Assembly (NCBI RefSeq): GCF_000276665.1
Contig: NW_004955475.1
Location: 5,453,710 to 5,517,709, forward strand
DNA length: 64,000 nucleotides
Direction: 5' to 3'
Origin: Chinchilla lanigera
Lineage: Eukaryota > Chordata > Mammalia > Rodentia > Chinchillidae
The notes beneath the pieces were generated by a model, which did no database searches, was not told the DNA's origin, and saw nothing but the letters and a program-made list of their open reading frames with translations. Numbering within the stretch: the stretch's first letter is position 1; each line of letters begins with the position of its first letter. Shown here in pieces: positions 11,501-25,200 of this stretch. The translations under genes and the position numbers were made by a program.

Positions 11501-14500
11501 GCTGGGCTTCTAGTTCTGGATCTGTTATTTCTTTGTTGTGTGACAGTGACAAGCAGAATACTGTTCCTTCAAAGATGCTCACAACAAAAACTCCTAAAAC
11601 TTGTGAGTGCTTTCCTTCATATTATTACTTCTTTTAAGACAGGGTCTCGCTATGCAGTTCAGGATGGCCTTGAGCTCACTTTGTAGCCCAGACTGGCCTC
11701 GAACTCACAAGGATCCTCCTGCCTCAGCCTGCCGAGTGCTGGGATTACAAGAGTGTGTGCCACCACGCCTGATTTTTCCTTCATATTATAAAGAGGAATT
11801 AAGGTTATAGATGGAAATAAGATAGATAATTAACTGATGTTGAGATGAGGAAAGGATCCTAAATTATACAGGTGGGATCAAGGTACTGAAAAGAAACTTT
11901 AAAATGTAGAGGACCACCTAGGCGACTCTCCTTAAAAGAGGAGCAATTGCCTCCATGTTTGCTGAGCCTGACCCTATTTCCATGTACTGATGTGTATAGA
12001 GCTGGTTAGGACCCTTCCCTTATCCCTTCAGTTGGCTTTAAGCAATGCATATCAATCTAGCTGAGGTGCTGATGGTAATCTTTAGAGATGGCAGGCGTGT
12101 TTCCCCACACCGCCTGCTGCTGCCTCGAATGACCTGGGATGAGGCGAGATGTGTGAGCCAACGCTCCATACTGTCTGCTAGGATTGAGCCTTGAGATGGA
12201 GGCTATGACTTCCTGGGGCTTCAAACATTACACATCAGAGCTGAAGTACTGACCTCAAAACATTAGATACTATCTCAATTGTATTATGCAGATTACTCTT
12301 TCTGCATATCCTCCTCTCCACATATGGCAGAAGTGATTTCGGGCCTTCTACCTAGCCCAGCTCATGGAACTCACCTACTTTCCATGGTTCTCAGTCACTC
12401 ATCCTCGAGCCACTCCCTTCTTCATGAATGAATAAAACCTGGGTTCAGCCTTGGGTCGAGGCCTTTGTTCCAAGTGGCCATCATCATGGCTGCACTTAGG
12501 ACCCCCTTGGCTCCCCATAAGTATAAATATGCCTTAGTGTCTTTATTCTAACCATGGGTTGCACTCAAAGTGATGGATTGGAATTAACCCACTAGGATTC
12601 CAATAACTTTTCATAGGATTACAAATACAAACTTCCTGGGCTGTGACGAGGACTGGGAAGTGCTTTCTATATAAAAGTGAAGTGAAGAGACGTAAGAAGC
12701 TGTCAGAGTTAGAGGGAGATTTGAGGATGTTACACTGTTGGAAATGAAGGAAAGGAGCCAAGAGCCAAGGAATGTGAGAAGCTTCTAGAAAGTGGAAAGG
12801 ATAAGGAAATGGATTTTTCCTCAAAACTTCCAGAAGCAATCCGGCCCTACAGGCATCTTGATTGTAGCTCAGTAATAACTGTGTCAGACTTCTGAGATCC
12901 AGAAGATAATTGTAATACATCTATATTGTTTTAAGGTGCTAGGTTTTGGCTTAGTTTTTACAGAAGTCACAGAAAAGTGAATATAATAACATTAGTTAAA
13001 TCCCTGACTGTCACTGGGTCATAGCTTCCCCCTAAATTCAATGAGACATTTGGAACATATCTAATCTCTTTTACCTATAATATTTTGAATATGGGAGATT
13101 AGTGAGGGAATAAAGAAGGGTAGGGAAAGGAATTCTAATGTCCTTCAGATTTTCTGGTGAAACTGTCTTTGTTTTTCCTAGACTCTATGATATTCTGCCT
13201 CAGGAATATGTAGTTCTCTGAGCTCCTAGTTGTAACTGAGAGAGTGAAAAACATAGGATAGTGCAGACCAAAGAAAGATTCTTCCATCATGAGAGTGAAG
13301 TTATGAAAAACTTGACAGAGGAGGTAAGGCACTGATCCAATACCTGAGAACTTATACACCTCCTAGAGTTATTTTCTCATCTTATGAAACCAAATCTCAA
13401 TAGTTTAAGGGAAGCAGCTAATTATGAATGAGTGTGAAAGTAGTTCATTATTTTACAATCAGTGGAATTATCTCAGTGGTATGGTTGACACACTGTGTCA
13501 CCGTGAGGAGTCTGGCGACTTGGCTAAGTGAGTCAGCAGTTCTGCATCCTGGGGTGAAAAGGACACTCCCTTACCGCTCTGTGATGCTCTGCATTTTGTC
13601 AACTTGAGAAGGTTAGAAGGTTAATTAAGTGACTGAGCAGGGTGTGGATCCTTACTTTGTATCATCCTGAGCCTGTGCAGAAGGAGGGCGTGGGGATGAT
13701 GTGAGTGCTACATGCCCTAGGGTGGGGGGAGCCTGCTTACAATAGAAGGGAGGGAAAGAGGCTTGCTCCTCTTCCCCATTTTGGTCTTGCCGCTTTTGCT
13801 GTCTTGTGCAACCTTGAAGTGTTGCCCCTGTGCCCTGCCACCCTGCCTTGGAGCCAGCTGATTATAGACTGAAACCTCCACAAACTGTGAACTAAATCAA
13901 CCTTTCCTTCCTTAATTTTGGGCATTAGGCATTTTGTCTCAGCAACGAGAGAAAAGTAGCCAAGACACTCAGTAAAAACCAGCTGACTCAGTTCAAGGTG
14001 GGAATTTCATTTCTGTGACTCTGAATTGGGAATCATTGAGACTTTGGAGGAATAAAATATTGGCTGAAAGTTACTTAAGAAGCTCAGGTAGTGAAGTACT
14101 GCTGTTATCTTTACCTGATCCCATACCTATGTGCATGAGAGAGCTGGTGTAGGTCAGGGTCCTACCCTATTCTTGTTTGAGAAATATATTATTATGGCCT
14201 AAGGAGCAGCAGGAGAATACACACACTATTCCCTTGAATTTCACTCTGTCTTTGTTTATTCCTAAATCCCTCTCTCCCTCTCTCCCTTCCTCCCCGCCTT
14301 GATGATTTGCAAAGTTGAATGCCACAGAAGAATGTATGTAGTTATAAGTACTGGGCACAAAACTGGAGTAAGAAGAAAGGATGTAAGTCATGAACTTGCC
14401 TTTTCCTGGCTCACTGATGGTTTCCCCAAAGTAGACATCCGCTTTAGAAGTTTGGTCCCAGGATTGGTTTACTGTAGATGTTGCTATAGTAACAGGAAAT

Positions 14501-17500
14501 CAGAGTCAGAAGTCTTTCTTCCAGACAGGAGCTATAAGGTAGAGGATGGCTGCAAATGTTGGGAGTTTTTGTGGGAATCTGTGCCTGCCCCTCAGGAGCA
14601 CCTGGGCATATCATTGACCACAACATTATGTGGTGAGGCATTGTAATTTCTTACTTTTAGGGATTCTTAGTGGAAAGAAAGTTCATAGACAGGAGGTAAT
14701 ATATCCAGTTGCACAGAAAATCAGGCAAGGAGCAAAACATAAGTCATAGTGTACTCTTGCTTCAGAAGCTTCCCCAAAGAAGAGTGCTTGTTTTCATGAT
14801 TCTACTTCTTCACTTATCCCTTTGGTTTCCATTCATTCACTACACTGTTTTCTCTGAGTAGCCCAGTGACCATTTACTCATTGTTTAATGATATTGGGGC
14901 TTTTGCATTGGTTACGATGATATCATTTCAAATCCTTCTTACTCCCGTAGAATCCCAGTAAAACTCACCTTCCAATGGGGATTTTGTGATTGTAGGTGCT
15001 TCATTCTTCATGTCAAGCGGCTCTAAGGAAAGTGCAAGAGAAAGGGAGCCAAATTAAAGACCTTGAGTAAACAGCTGAATGTCCTAGAAAGAGAGGAAGG
15101 ACCTGGTAAAGGCCAGTCAGGCCCATCACTGAACCTCTTAACACTTGCCTCATGACACTGATTAGTCTTGTATTGCCTGATTATTCTTCAAATACCAATC
15201 TAAGGTAGTGTTCTTAAGTCAAGGTTCACAGAACTCCAAGGAGTCTGTGGCTAGGACTCAAAGAATCTGTAAACTTGCATGAGAAAATATACTTTATGAC
15301 TAACTTTTAAATGAAATTTAGTGTTCAGTCTATTGAGAGGGACTTTGGAAGTCTCACAAAGAAGGTGGTAATGCGTAACGTCATTGATAATGGTGCAGTA
15401 ATTATCTCCAAAAATTTACCGCTTCATAAAAGCAATAAAATAACAGAAAATTGATATTGTTCATCTTCTCCCAGAGGTTTTGAAATTATCCAAAGATTTG
15501 TAACAAGGAGGATTTAAGGAAGAAAAGAACCCATTGTTGGTAAAAACAGTAAGCTTTGTGGCATTTTAACTTAGTTTTATAGCATTTAACTTTGGTTCTA
15601 TTATTCCTTCCCAGCTCAGATGTAATTGTAAAATAAAACCTCATTCCAGTTCTTGGAGTGAGCAGAATATACCTTATTCCCAAACAATTGCCATTATTTG
15701 ACCTATTTGGTGGTTCCCTGGAAGATGTGGCTCAAAAGGCTGTTTTATTGGTCACTCAGTTCTGAAAGCCTCTCTTTGAGGATGGGAGAATATTTGTCAT
15801 ATAGATGCCTGAGGAAATGGGTAGCAATTTCGAGAAAAAAGAAACTAACCAAAAATCTTAAAATGAAAAACTGAAGAATGAGATGCCCATAGGGAATTTT
15901 TTGTCTTTTGGTACCAGGAATCATGGGAATCAAACTCAGGACCTTGCACTTGCCAGGCAGGCACTTGTTCCACTGAACTATATCCCTGGCCCTGTCCATG
16001 GGGAATTTAAAAAGCTGTGATACATTCATGGGAATCTAGAAGGCCACATACATGCACAGAGCTGTGTTTTCTTATGAATTACATGAAAAGCTTGTAAGTT
16101 ACTACTCCTTGTTAGTCTTATAGATAGAAAGTAAAGATTATGACATAGTTATAAACTGCTTGGCTGAGTGTCAAAAATATGGTACAACAGGCAAGAGAGT
16201 TATTTGCTAAAAACTAGGAGATTTATTGATTACAGATATTTAAGAAAATATTGCTTTAATCACTAGCTGGCCACTAAATTAACCAAGAAAAGATTTCAGT
16301 GGCCATCCATGGCAAATAATATGAAAGACTATGCAGAATTAACTCAGAAATTCTCTGAACCAAACAAGGTAAAACAAAAAACTGTTACAGCAAGCAGAGT
16401 CAACAACAAACCCTGGGGAGAGAAAGAATAAGATTTCCAAGTTTATCTCATTGTATTATTCTAAAGTCTAGTTTTCAACTACAAGAAATATAAGACATGA
16501 AAAGAAACTATAAAATATACCCTATTGACAGGTAAAGGTAAATTCAATAAGTAGAAATTATCCTTGAGGAAACAGTGATATTGGATTTAATAGATGAAAC
16601 AATTTATATGTGTTAAAATTGAAGGAAAATGTACCTAAATAACAAAAAGGCATAATGATTCAAATAAAATAGAAAATATCAATAAAGAAACTCTTATTAT
16701 AAAAAGGAACCAAGTCAAAATCTTGGAGTTGTAAAGCACAATAACTGAAAAGAAAACTTCTTTAGATGGAAAAAAATCTAGTAGCAGATTTTAGCTGGCA
16801 GAATAAAGCATCAGTAAGGTTGAAGATGTAATTATTGTTTGTGGAATAGAGAGGAAAATGAATAAAATATGAACAAAATCTTAGAGACACATAGGACACC
16901 ATGTAGTGTTTGTGCATTCATTTTGTGGTTTTTTGTTTGTTTGTTTTGTTTTGTTTTGTTTTGTTTTGCTTTTTGTACTAGTAATTGAACTTAGGACCTC
17001 ACACTTGCCAGGCACCCTAAATCCCTGGCCCTGTTTATTCACATAAGGCCAAAATGTAGCTACACCCAAGTGCTCATCGACTGAAAAATGGATAACTAAC
17101 ATGTGGCACATCCATGTAATGCTCTGTTTTTCAGTAATAAAGACAATGAATTATTGATACATGTTGCAGCCTGAATGAACTTTGAAAATATTATACTAAC
17201 TGACAAAAATGAGTACAGAGCATTACATTTTATGATTCAATTTATGTGAACTGTGTAGAATAGGAAATCTACAGAAAAGGAAAGCTGATATGTGTTTTCT
17301 GGGGTTTAGGGAAATAGGGGAATGGAAATGACTGCTTGATGGCTGTTTCAGGGCAAATGAAATGTTCTGGAATTAGATAGTGGACAACCATGCACAACCA
17401 TGTGAACCAATGAAGTGTATATCTAAAAATATTCAATATTTTGCATGTGAAGTATATTTTAATGCAAAATGAAAATATGAGTGAAAGGCCAATAGAATTT

Positions 17501-19259
17501 CTTTAGACCAAGAGGGTTGGAAGGACATTGCAGTCAGACATAACAGTATGCTATGTTTGAGATGTGGAGACATGTATCAGAAGATAAGGCTGGAGAGGAA
17601 GGGTGAGGACAAACTAGAAGACTTTGGGCTTTCTTCTTTGGATGGAAGGTTCCACAGGGAGTAACAGAATGTTTTTAAGGCAGGGAGAGAGAATTTTTCA
17701 GTTGAAGTTTTAGGAAAATAATTTTGACAACAGTTTGGGAGATTTTTGAAGGTGAGGTAGAAATATATTTTGTCCATGTATTAACAAACACTCATTTAAT
17801 GTCCTTTATGTACCAAGTACTTTGATGGACTGTGGGGGGGTATCCATAAAGTAGGCAGATGTTGTACTCTTGGATTGTATAATCTAGTGATGCAAAATTG
17901 ATACTTAGTAAATCCTAAATAACTCAGAGAAGACAAGAACGTTCAATTTGTCTCTTTATGAAATTCACATTCTTTGGCTTTCTGATGAATCTGAATATAG
18001 AATAATAGTTAATAGAGATTGGAAATGGTGCATGGGGGTGAAGGTGGGTGAGGGAGGTTGTATTTTGAGCACTGCATGCTGTATGTACGTGTTGAAGTAT
18101 CAGTGTCCTGGCGGCTTGACCAGAATGGTGATGCTTGGAGAGATCAATTGCTGTCCATATAACCTCCCCAGCATGAGACTTTATAGGGAGACAAGGTAAA
18201 TGAAAGAAAATATGTAGAGGTTTTGGCTTTCCTTATAAAAAAGCCCAATCAAAGAAACAAAATAACAAAAAGAAAAGAAAAAACAAACAAACAAAAAAAC
18301 AGCTTTCAAAGGGTATCCAGGAAGATTCAACCATGAGAAACAATCAGACTCTATAAAGAGCAAAATCCGAGTGCAAATCTGGATTTACACTTCCTTGCTG
18401 TGAGTCCATGACCAAATAGATTGCTCTTTAAGTTTTCTTTACATAAAATTAGAGTAATGTGTGAAAGGGAAAGAAATTGCTCCAAGGGAAGGAACAACTG
18501 GGATGAAGGAAAGGAGAAAAAGAAAGAAGGAAGGGGAAAATATATATGTGGATAGCTGCGATAATTGTACTGCTGATGTCTACTGGTTTATTGAAAGGAA
18601 CAGTGAATGCTTAAAAATTTTTTGACCAATTATGCTTGCTTATCTCTGGCAATCTGAGCAACTAATTTGAAGGCAACAATATGCAATATAATAACCATTG
18701 GTGAATTACTACCATCTTGTTTAGTGAAGCTCTGTATAATTTCTAATGTATTATGATGATTATTATTTATTCTCTATAATGGTTTGATCAATCTTGCATT
18801 CTTTTTTTTTGGTTTTCTTCCGGTACTGGGAATTGAACTCACGACTTCGAGCTTGCCAGGCAGGCACTGTGCCTCTGAGCTAAATCCCCAGCCCCCCAAT
18901 CTTGCATTCTTTCATCTGGTAATCTGAGCAACTTCGTTGAAGATAACACTACGGACTATAACAACCACTGTTAATTCCTATCACTTTGCTTTGAAACCCT
19001 GTATCGTTTTTCTTGTTTCTGTGTTGTTTTATTCTGTCTATGTTGTTGCTATTTTGTTATTGCTTTTCTCTTTAAAATAAAAAAATTTAAAAGATAAGAG
19101 TAATGCTAACCATTTCATTGCATATTTGTAAGGATTCATTGAGAAAATTTGTTGAGTTCTTGAATTTTGTATCTGGCAAATATGAGGTACCTAATAAATG
19201 TCATACTATCATCCTTATATGACAGGTATTGTCTCAAACCCTGCTATCCCTTATTCTGA

Positions 19260-19292
<33 letters not shown>

Positions 19293-22200
19293 ATGCGTGT
19301 GTGTGTGTGTTTATGTAATTATTGCCTACCCAGGACTGCACTTCTCCAACCATTCTCTGGCATGAAGGAGGTTATCTTTGTTCTAAGATGCTTACCTGCA
19401 GGGAAGATTGCTTACCTTTGACTACAAACTTTACAGCGTTGCTCCGTTGTTCAGCGCCAACACGGCCCTTGGCAGTACAAAAATAGGAGCCTGAGTTGGC
19501 CACCACTGCAGGCTTGAAGAGTAAAGTACTCAAGGCTGCTACTTTAATGGGTTCCTGGTCATTAGTTTGTTCCTTGTACCAGGCATAACTGATGGGGGGA
19601 GAACCCCAAGCCTGGCATTGAAGGCTAATTCTCATTCCCTGGGGCACAGTGAAACCATAACCACTGCCAGTGGTCACTGTGGGCTTTGAGACAGGGACTG
19701 CAAAGGGAAGAAAAGAGAGGAGGCTTTGAGAAATCATAAAGTTATGGGACACAGGCCAAGTTATCCTGGTTGAGCAGAAGGGCGTGCATGTATCTGCAGC
19801 TGGAATGAGAGGTGACTGCTGAACTGGGAGAGAAGAAGGGAATAGCAAATAAAAATACCTTCCTTTGCATCACATTTCTGTTGCATAGCTGAGCATAGAA
19901 TCCAGGGCCTCATACATTCTAGGCAAGTGCTCTGTAAGTGAGCTAAAAGTTCAGTCCAAAAATACCTTTCTTGGAGGACTGGGTACTATTTGGTATTATT
20001 GTGTTTGGGATTATCTGGACTTAAAAATTAAGTGACTTAAGAAAATGTCATTTTTAGGCTCTAATTTTCTCTATTATTTGCATTTTCAGATTATCAAGGC
20101 CAGAGATTTATAAATTGTTAACCCAGCAAAACTTATCTTGGCTAACCTCCTGCCTCTCTTTTTCCACAGCATTTCTGTCAGCATCTGTCTAGCCTCCAGG
20201 ATCTTTATCAGAATTACTCATTTTTATAAGTTTTAAGGCCCAGAGCCTAAGAAGGGCAACATAATATGAATGCCAAAAATTCTAGAATACTTGAAGAAGT
20301 AGATTTGCAAGCCAGAAACCCTTCCCAACAATTCTACCATACCTACCATAGGAGTGATGACCCTGAGGCTGTTCCGCCTGTACACTTCCTCTGATTAGCA
20401 CATATACTAGGAAAAAGACTATTGTACAGGTAAACCGAGGCCTCTTCATTACTTGGAAGTTTCTAGGATTATAGTACTCTACTGAGTCTTTGCCTATCAA
20501 TGCTTTCCTGTTCCCACAGTGACTCACGTTTCTGGACACGGAGCTCAATGATCTTGTCTCTCATCACTTGTTTGCTATCAGGGGTCTGCCAGGTGACTTC
20601 ACAGGTGTAGTGGCTTCTGTCATCCATCTCCAAGGTATTCAGTTGGAGAGATACAACCCCTGGAATATTCTGGCTCAGATGCAGGCGACCTCGGTATTTC
20701 GCTTGCTGGATATGGTCTCCAGAGGAGTCACGTTGGAAGATGGTGACTGGTTCTGAATCACGTTGTACCAACCACCTCACCATGACTTGGGTATAACCTT
20801 TTAGGGGACCATAGGTACAAGGAATATTCACATCCCCTTTCCAGGGTCCTGTTATGTTCTCTGGTGCTTCCAGGATGGGGTGGCCTGAAGAGAGGGAACA
20901 GAGGAAGGAAACAAACACAGAAGACATATACACTTGGGAGCTCCAGTGGTAGTGTCAGGCCTCAAGCAATTTCTGAGAAATACTCCTCAGCTTTCCTTCC
21001 ATCACACTTCTGTTTTTCCTGTGCACTTTTGCTCTCTGTCAACCTTCTTATCAAACAGAACTAGTTTTTAGAAGGAAAGATCTTCACATTTTTTAGCTCT
21101 TGTGAGTTTCAAGTTCATTTCATGTCACTGTCTTGCTATGAAGTGATCTTAGGTAAGTCATTCCCACCATTTAGGATCAATTTTATTTATCTATAATGAG
21201 GAAACTTTAAATAGAGTGATATTTGAGCATTTTACCAACTTTGGCATTCTGAATGTCCATAAAAATTTTCTTTTATGAAAGAGGTGAGAACAAAAATCAT
21301 GAGCAGTTATGTCTGGACTATTTCAGTTTTGTGTAAATGTATGCCTGGAAAAAAATATGGGGGATTTGGGGCTTGGCAAGAATGGGTCTTGTGCCTTATT
21401 ATCCTTTCTTGCTTTTAAGCTCTTTTCTGCAAGGGTGGGAGGAGGCAGACAATAGGCAATTATCATGGTGAAATTTGGTGCAAAGACAGGCCTGGGTATG
21501 CATTCCTGCTTAACAAAATCATTAGTTATTTTAAAATTTGAAACCTGGACTTTGTAAGCCAGATTGATTTATTCTCTGATTTCTTTGTCTTTATTCCTCT
21601 TTTAGCTTCTCTTAGTTTTAATTAAAGATACATTGGGAAATTTCATCCTGAGAGGGAAAAGTTTTTTTTTTTTTTCCTGTTGTGGTTAGGGTGGACTTTC
21701 ATCTTGATTGGCTTCATGATCCATCCTGGGGACCACTCTTCTAGGAATGTCTGGATGAGTCATGGAGGCATGCCCTCATTGTCTATGCCTGGTTCCTAAC
21801 TCTTTGCACTCTGACACTATTCTCCTGCTTTGCTTCCATGCAGTTTACTCTGCTATGCCTTTCCACCACATTCTTTCTGCCTTAACTCCAGCCTGACATG
21901 TACTGCATTCCCCCAAACCATGAGCCAAACTAAACCTCTCTTCCTTTAAATTGCAGGTGCTGAATCTCAGTTACAAGAAAGCTGAAAACACATCCATGTT
22001 TGGTATGAACAAGAAAAAGCTATGGGTAAAATCCTGGAGCTAGCTGTACTAGGGATGGTGATAGGAGGAAAGTGAAATTGCTGCTTGATGAACTCAATAG
22101 GGAAACCTGGAAGGAAAAGGATGGATACATTGAAACACCCATTGATCCCTACCAGAATTTTCAATCCACAAATGTCATGTTTTGAAGGTTTTGTATTCTC

Positions 22201-25200
22201 TTCGTCTGGGGCCAGGAGTATGGGGCTGTATTTGACAATGTTTTTATGTTCCTCCTAGGAGAAGTGGTTTTAAAGTGTGAGCTATTACTGAATAAAATCC
22301 TTTTATTTAGCCCAGTCTTCCCATGTTTTGATTATGCAGATAGAAGATGACACCTTTTGAATGGGAGGAGCCTATGCTTTCTAGCTCCCAAAATGTATCA
22401 TCAAGCATCAGTCTTCCATTAATAGATATATTAAAGTGGAAACTTTGGCCTGTGGCCCCACAAGGTACTGGTAAAATATCAATGAAATATTTTACCCAAG
22501 ATAAAGGCCTTGAGTAGAAAAGAATAAAAAAAAACCCATCATGCTGCAAGATCCACCACACACTCTGTGGAGAGTTCAGATATGGCAGGGAGTGGAACAT
22601 AAACCCACAAAAGGGAACATAAGGGGAGTAATTTTATTGTTTCCTAAAAATGAAATTTATAATCAGAATTTTTTGTGGATGTATTATGCTGTCTGTAGAA
22701 AGTTTTAAACTCTGCTTAGGTCTTGGGCAGCGTTATTCTTAAGGGTCCTTTCAACTCTAGGTATCCAGGTCTAATGGACTGTAATGGAAACAGAAGTTAA
22801 ATAATTATATACTCTAGCTGCGAATTAACTTTCACCAGGTGGGTTTCACTATGTAATTGATAGTCCTTGTTTCCATATGCATGTAGTTACAGTTTAACAT
22901 CATCATGGGCATATCTTTAGCCCTATGAAAACAAAAACATCCCATCCTTAGTTCCCTGAAAAGCATTTTGTTCTCTCAATTTAATGGGCTCTTCCTAATT
23001 AGTCCTCCTCTGGCCCTCCCTAATTTTCCTTCTGTCCACTTAAAAGCACTCTCATATTTTCTTTCTGGGCAACAGAGCAATATTCTGCTCTGAGGATATC
23101 TGCAGTTGCTGAAAATGTCTTTATCCATGCATATTCATGTTTCCCCTCTGACATTTGGGGAGCCGCAAGTCCTGGCTGTGTTCCCATCTGTGGTAACTTG
23201 ATGGAGACTTTCACATAGCTCACTTTGGTCTGTCAAGAACATGGCAATCCAATGGTAAATTCACAATTGTGAAATTAATTTCTGAAAGTAGGTCAGGGCT
23301 GACTCCTCTATCTCAGAATGGGAGTATATTCCAGAGTTGATGGCTAGACTTTTCATAAAGATATGTATTTTCCTGTGTTTACCTTTTTCTTCCTCTCTCC
23401 TTCCTTTACTTTTTCCTCTTTCTAGCCATTATTTCACTTTGACCATTTCCCTTTTGCCTCTTCCCTTCATTGTGTTCTTCTCTCCTCTTCTAATCTTGCT
23501 TTATTAGTAGCGTAGAAAGAGAGTGGACAGTAACACAGAGCACCCCAAGAAAGAAAACATTTTACTACTTTTCCTGGTTCCAGAACTTCAAAGTGAAAGT
23601 AATCATGATAGCATTGACTTGTACCTTTCAACTATCCCTGCAATGCCAAGAGAAACCAGGAAAACCTAGGCTCCCAGTAGGAGAGTCCAGTGAGATTAGA
23701 AAAGTAGTCAAAGTCTGCATAATGTATAAGAATAACACCATCTGGATCCAAGGTCTGCCTTAGCTCATATACCTCTGTCATTTGTGCAAATTACTAAGCC
23801 TGTCTGAATTTTATGTCATCATTGATAAAATGAAAGCAATAAAACTATTCCATGGAGGATCAGTGTTACAAATAAAAGTGAACTTGTAAATGTGAAAACA
23901 CATATTAGATCTGACATTCAATAGGTGCTGTATAAATGTTGGTAGCTTCTCTCATGCCTCAAATAAAACCTCTTATATCTGTCTTGATTCTTCTTGTCCT
24001 ATAGAAGTCCTCAGTATGTCTTACCCTGGGTAAATATGTATATTCATTTGATCGGACCATTGTTAGCTTTCATAGGAACTTAAAGCAGAAGTTACTCACA
24101 TGACAAGTAAGGAGGCACTGTCCCCCGTCTTATAGATTCTACTGAGCTTTGGGCAGGTACTAGGCCATCTATGGGTTGTAGGGCAACCAGGGAAGACAGC
24201 ATAATGTGCCTTTAATGACAAGACTGGCTTGGCAGTGCTTGTGAAATGTTGGCCAAATGAGAGCAATACTCCCGAATTTTCTGGAAGATTGGGTAAGAAC
24301 AACCCACTTCAGAAAAGTTCCACCTCCTGGGGAAATGCTCTATCCATTAGGGATATATCAAAAACACCAAATCGTGAGCCATTTGATAAAAAAGGGATCA
24401 AGGTAACAGGTAGAATGAAATTTTGAGACTTCTGGAATTGCGTAGCTGGACGAGCTTTTAGAAATAGTCACATTTCTTCATGGATATACAGTGGTACCTC
24501 CGTTCATGAGCTCTTTTGTCTGAAAACAATTTGTTTCACAAATAGAAGTGTTTGACCAAATTTTGGTTTTGTTTGAAATCTCTGCGTTGGGTGACAAACG
24601 CAACTGAGGCAGTCTTTCCCACACAAACACAAATATGGCAATCTTTTCTAAAACTGTAAAAAATGTTAAGCTCATGAACTGAGCTTATACAGGTACCACT
24701 GTATATGGGCAAGCTAAGGTCCAGAGAGAGATATTCTTATCCAAAGTCACACAATGTACGGTCTAAAATACAAGTTTTCAGATAATACAGTGCTTTCTTT
24801 CTTTCTTAACCTACTAAATAACCAGCCATAACTGATACCAGCAACATCTTACCTGCACCTATGTGACATGGTTTCAAGGATGTCATCTTAGTGGTAGATA
24901 TTTTGTTTTTGACTGCCTGGGGGAAAAATGCCCTCATTTTCCAGCTGCTTCCTGAAAAGGCTTTCCTAGGATCTTGCTCTCCTATCCTCAGGTAAAAAAT
25001 GCATTTTAAAATATTTGTCTCTCTCAGGAAAAATACCAGAGCTAAACACTGACTCAGAGAGTTTGTTGAAAGAAGGTCTGGCTCAAGAAAGAAGGGATAG
25101 TGCTCTGGTCTCAGGACCTGGATTTAGATAAGCAAAGATCTGGATGCTGTGTAATGGTCCTGAAGAAAAGAAAGGCCTAATATATTGGGTGTGAGACCCT

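Larger units (their letters stand above)
11000..14399 (-). other. VSIG4 intron 6-type GC-AG intron (between exons 5 and 6)
   Basis: Begins GCAAGT at 14399 on the minus strand and ends CTCCTAG at 11000. It contains a B1 SINE and one older interspersed repeat. Confidence 0.75.
15023..19415 (-). other. VSIG4 intron between exons 3 and 4
   Basis: GTAAGC donor, CCTTAG acceptor. It holds ID SINEs at 15.9, 16.9 and 18.8 kb, an old L1 3' end, the 18.5-kb module repeat and a (GT)n tract. Confidence 0.75.

Noticed and set aside
12543..12920. 125-codon minus-strand frame
   Set aside because: It lies inside a VSIG4 intron, has no recognisable domain and no splice or start context of note.
14100..14160. 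Possible VSIG4 exon ending at a GTAAAG donor near 14108
   Set aside because: Translation shows no similarity to VSIG4 and the true stalk exon is at 14400-14483.
19372..19848. Single 158-codon Ig protein starting at 19848
   Set aside because: Only 19416-19697 is exon; the upstream Met and N-terminal residues translate intron sequence.
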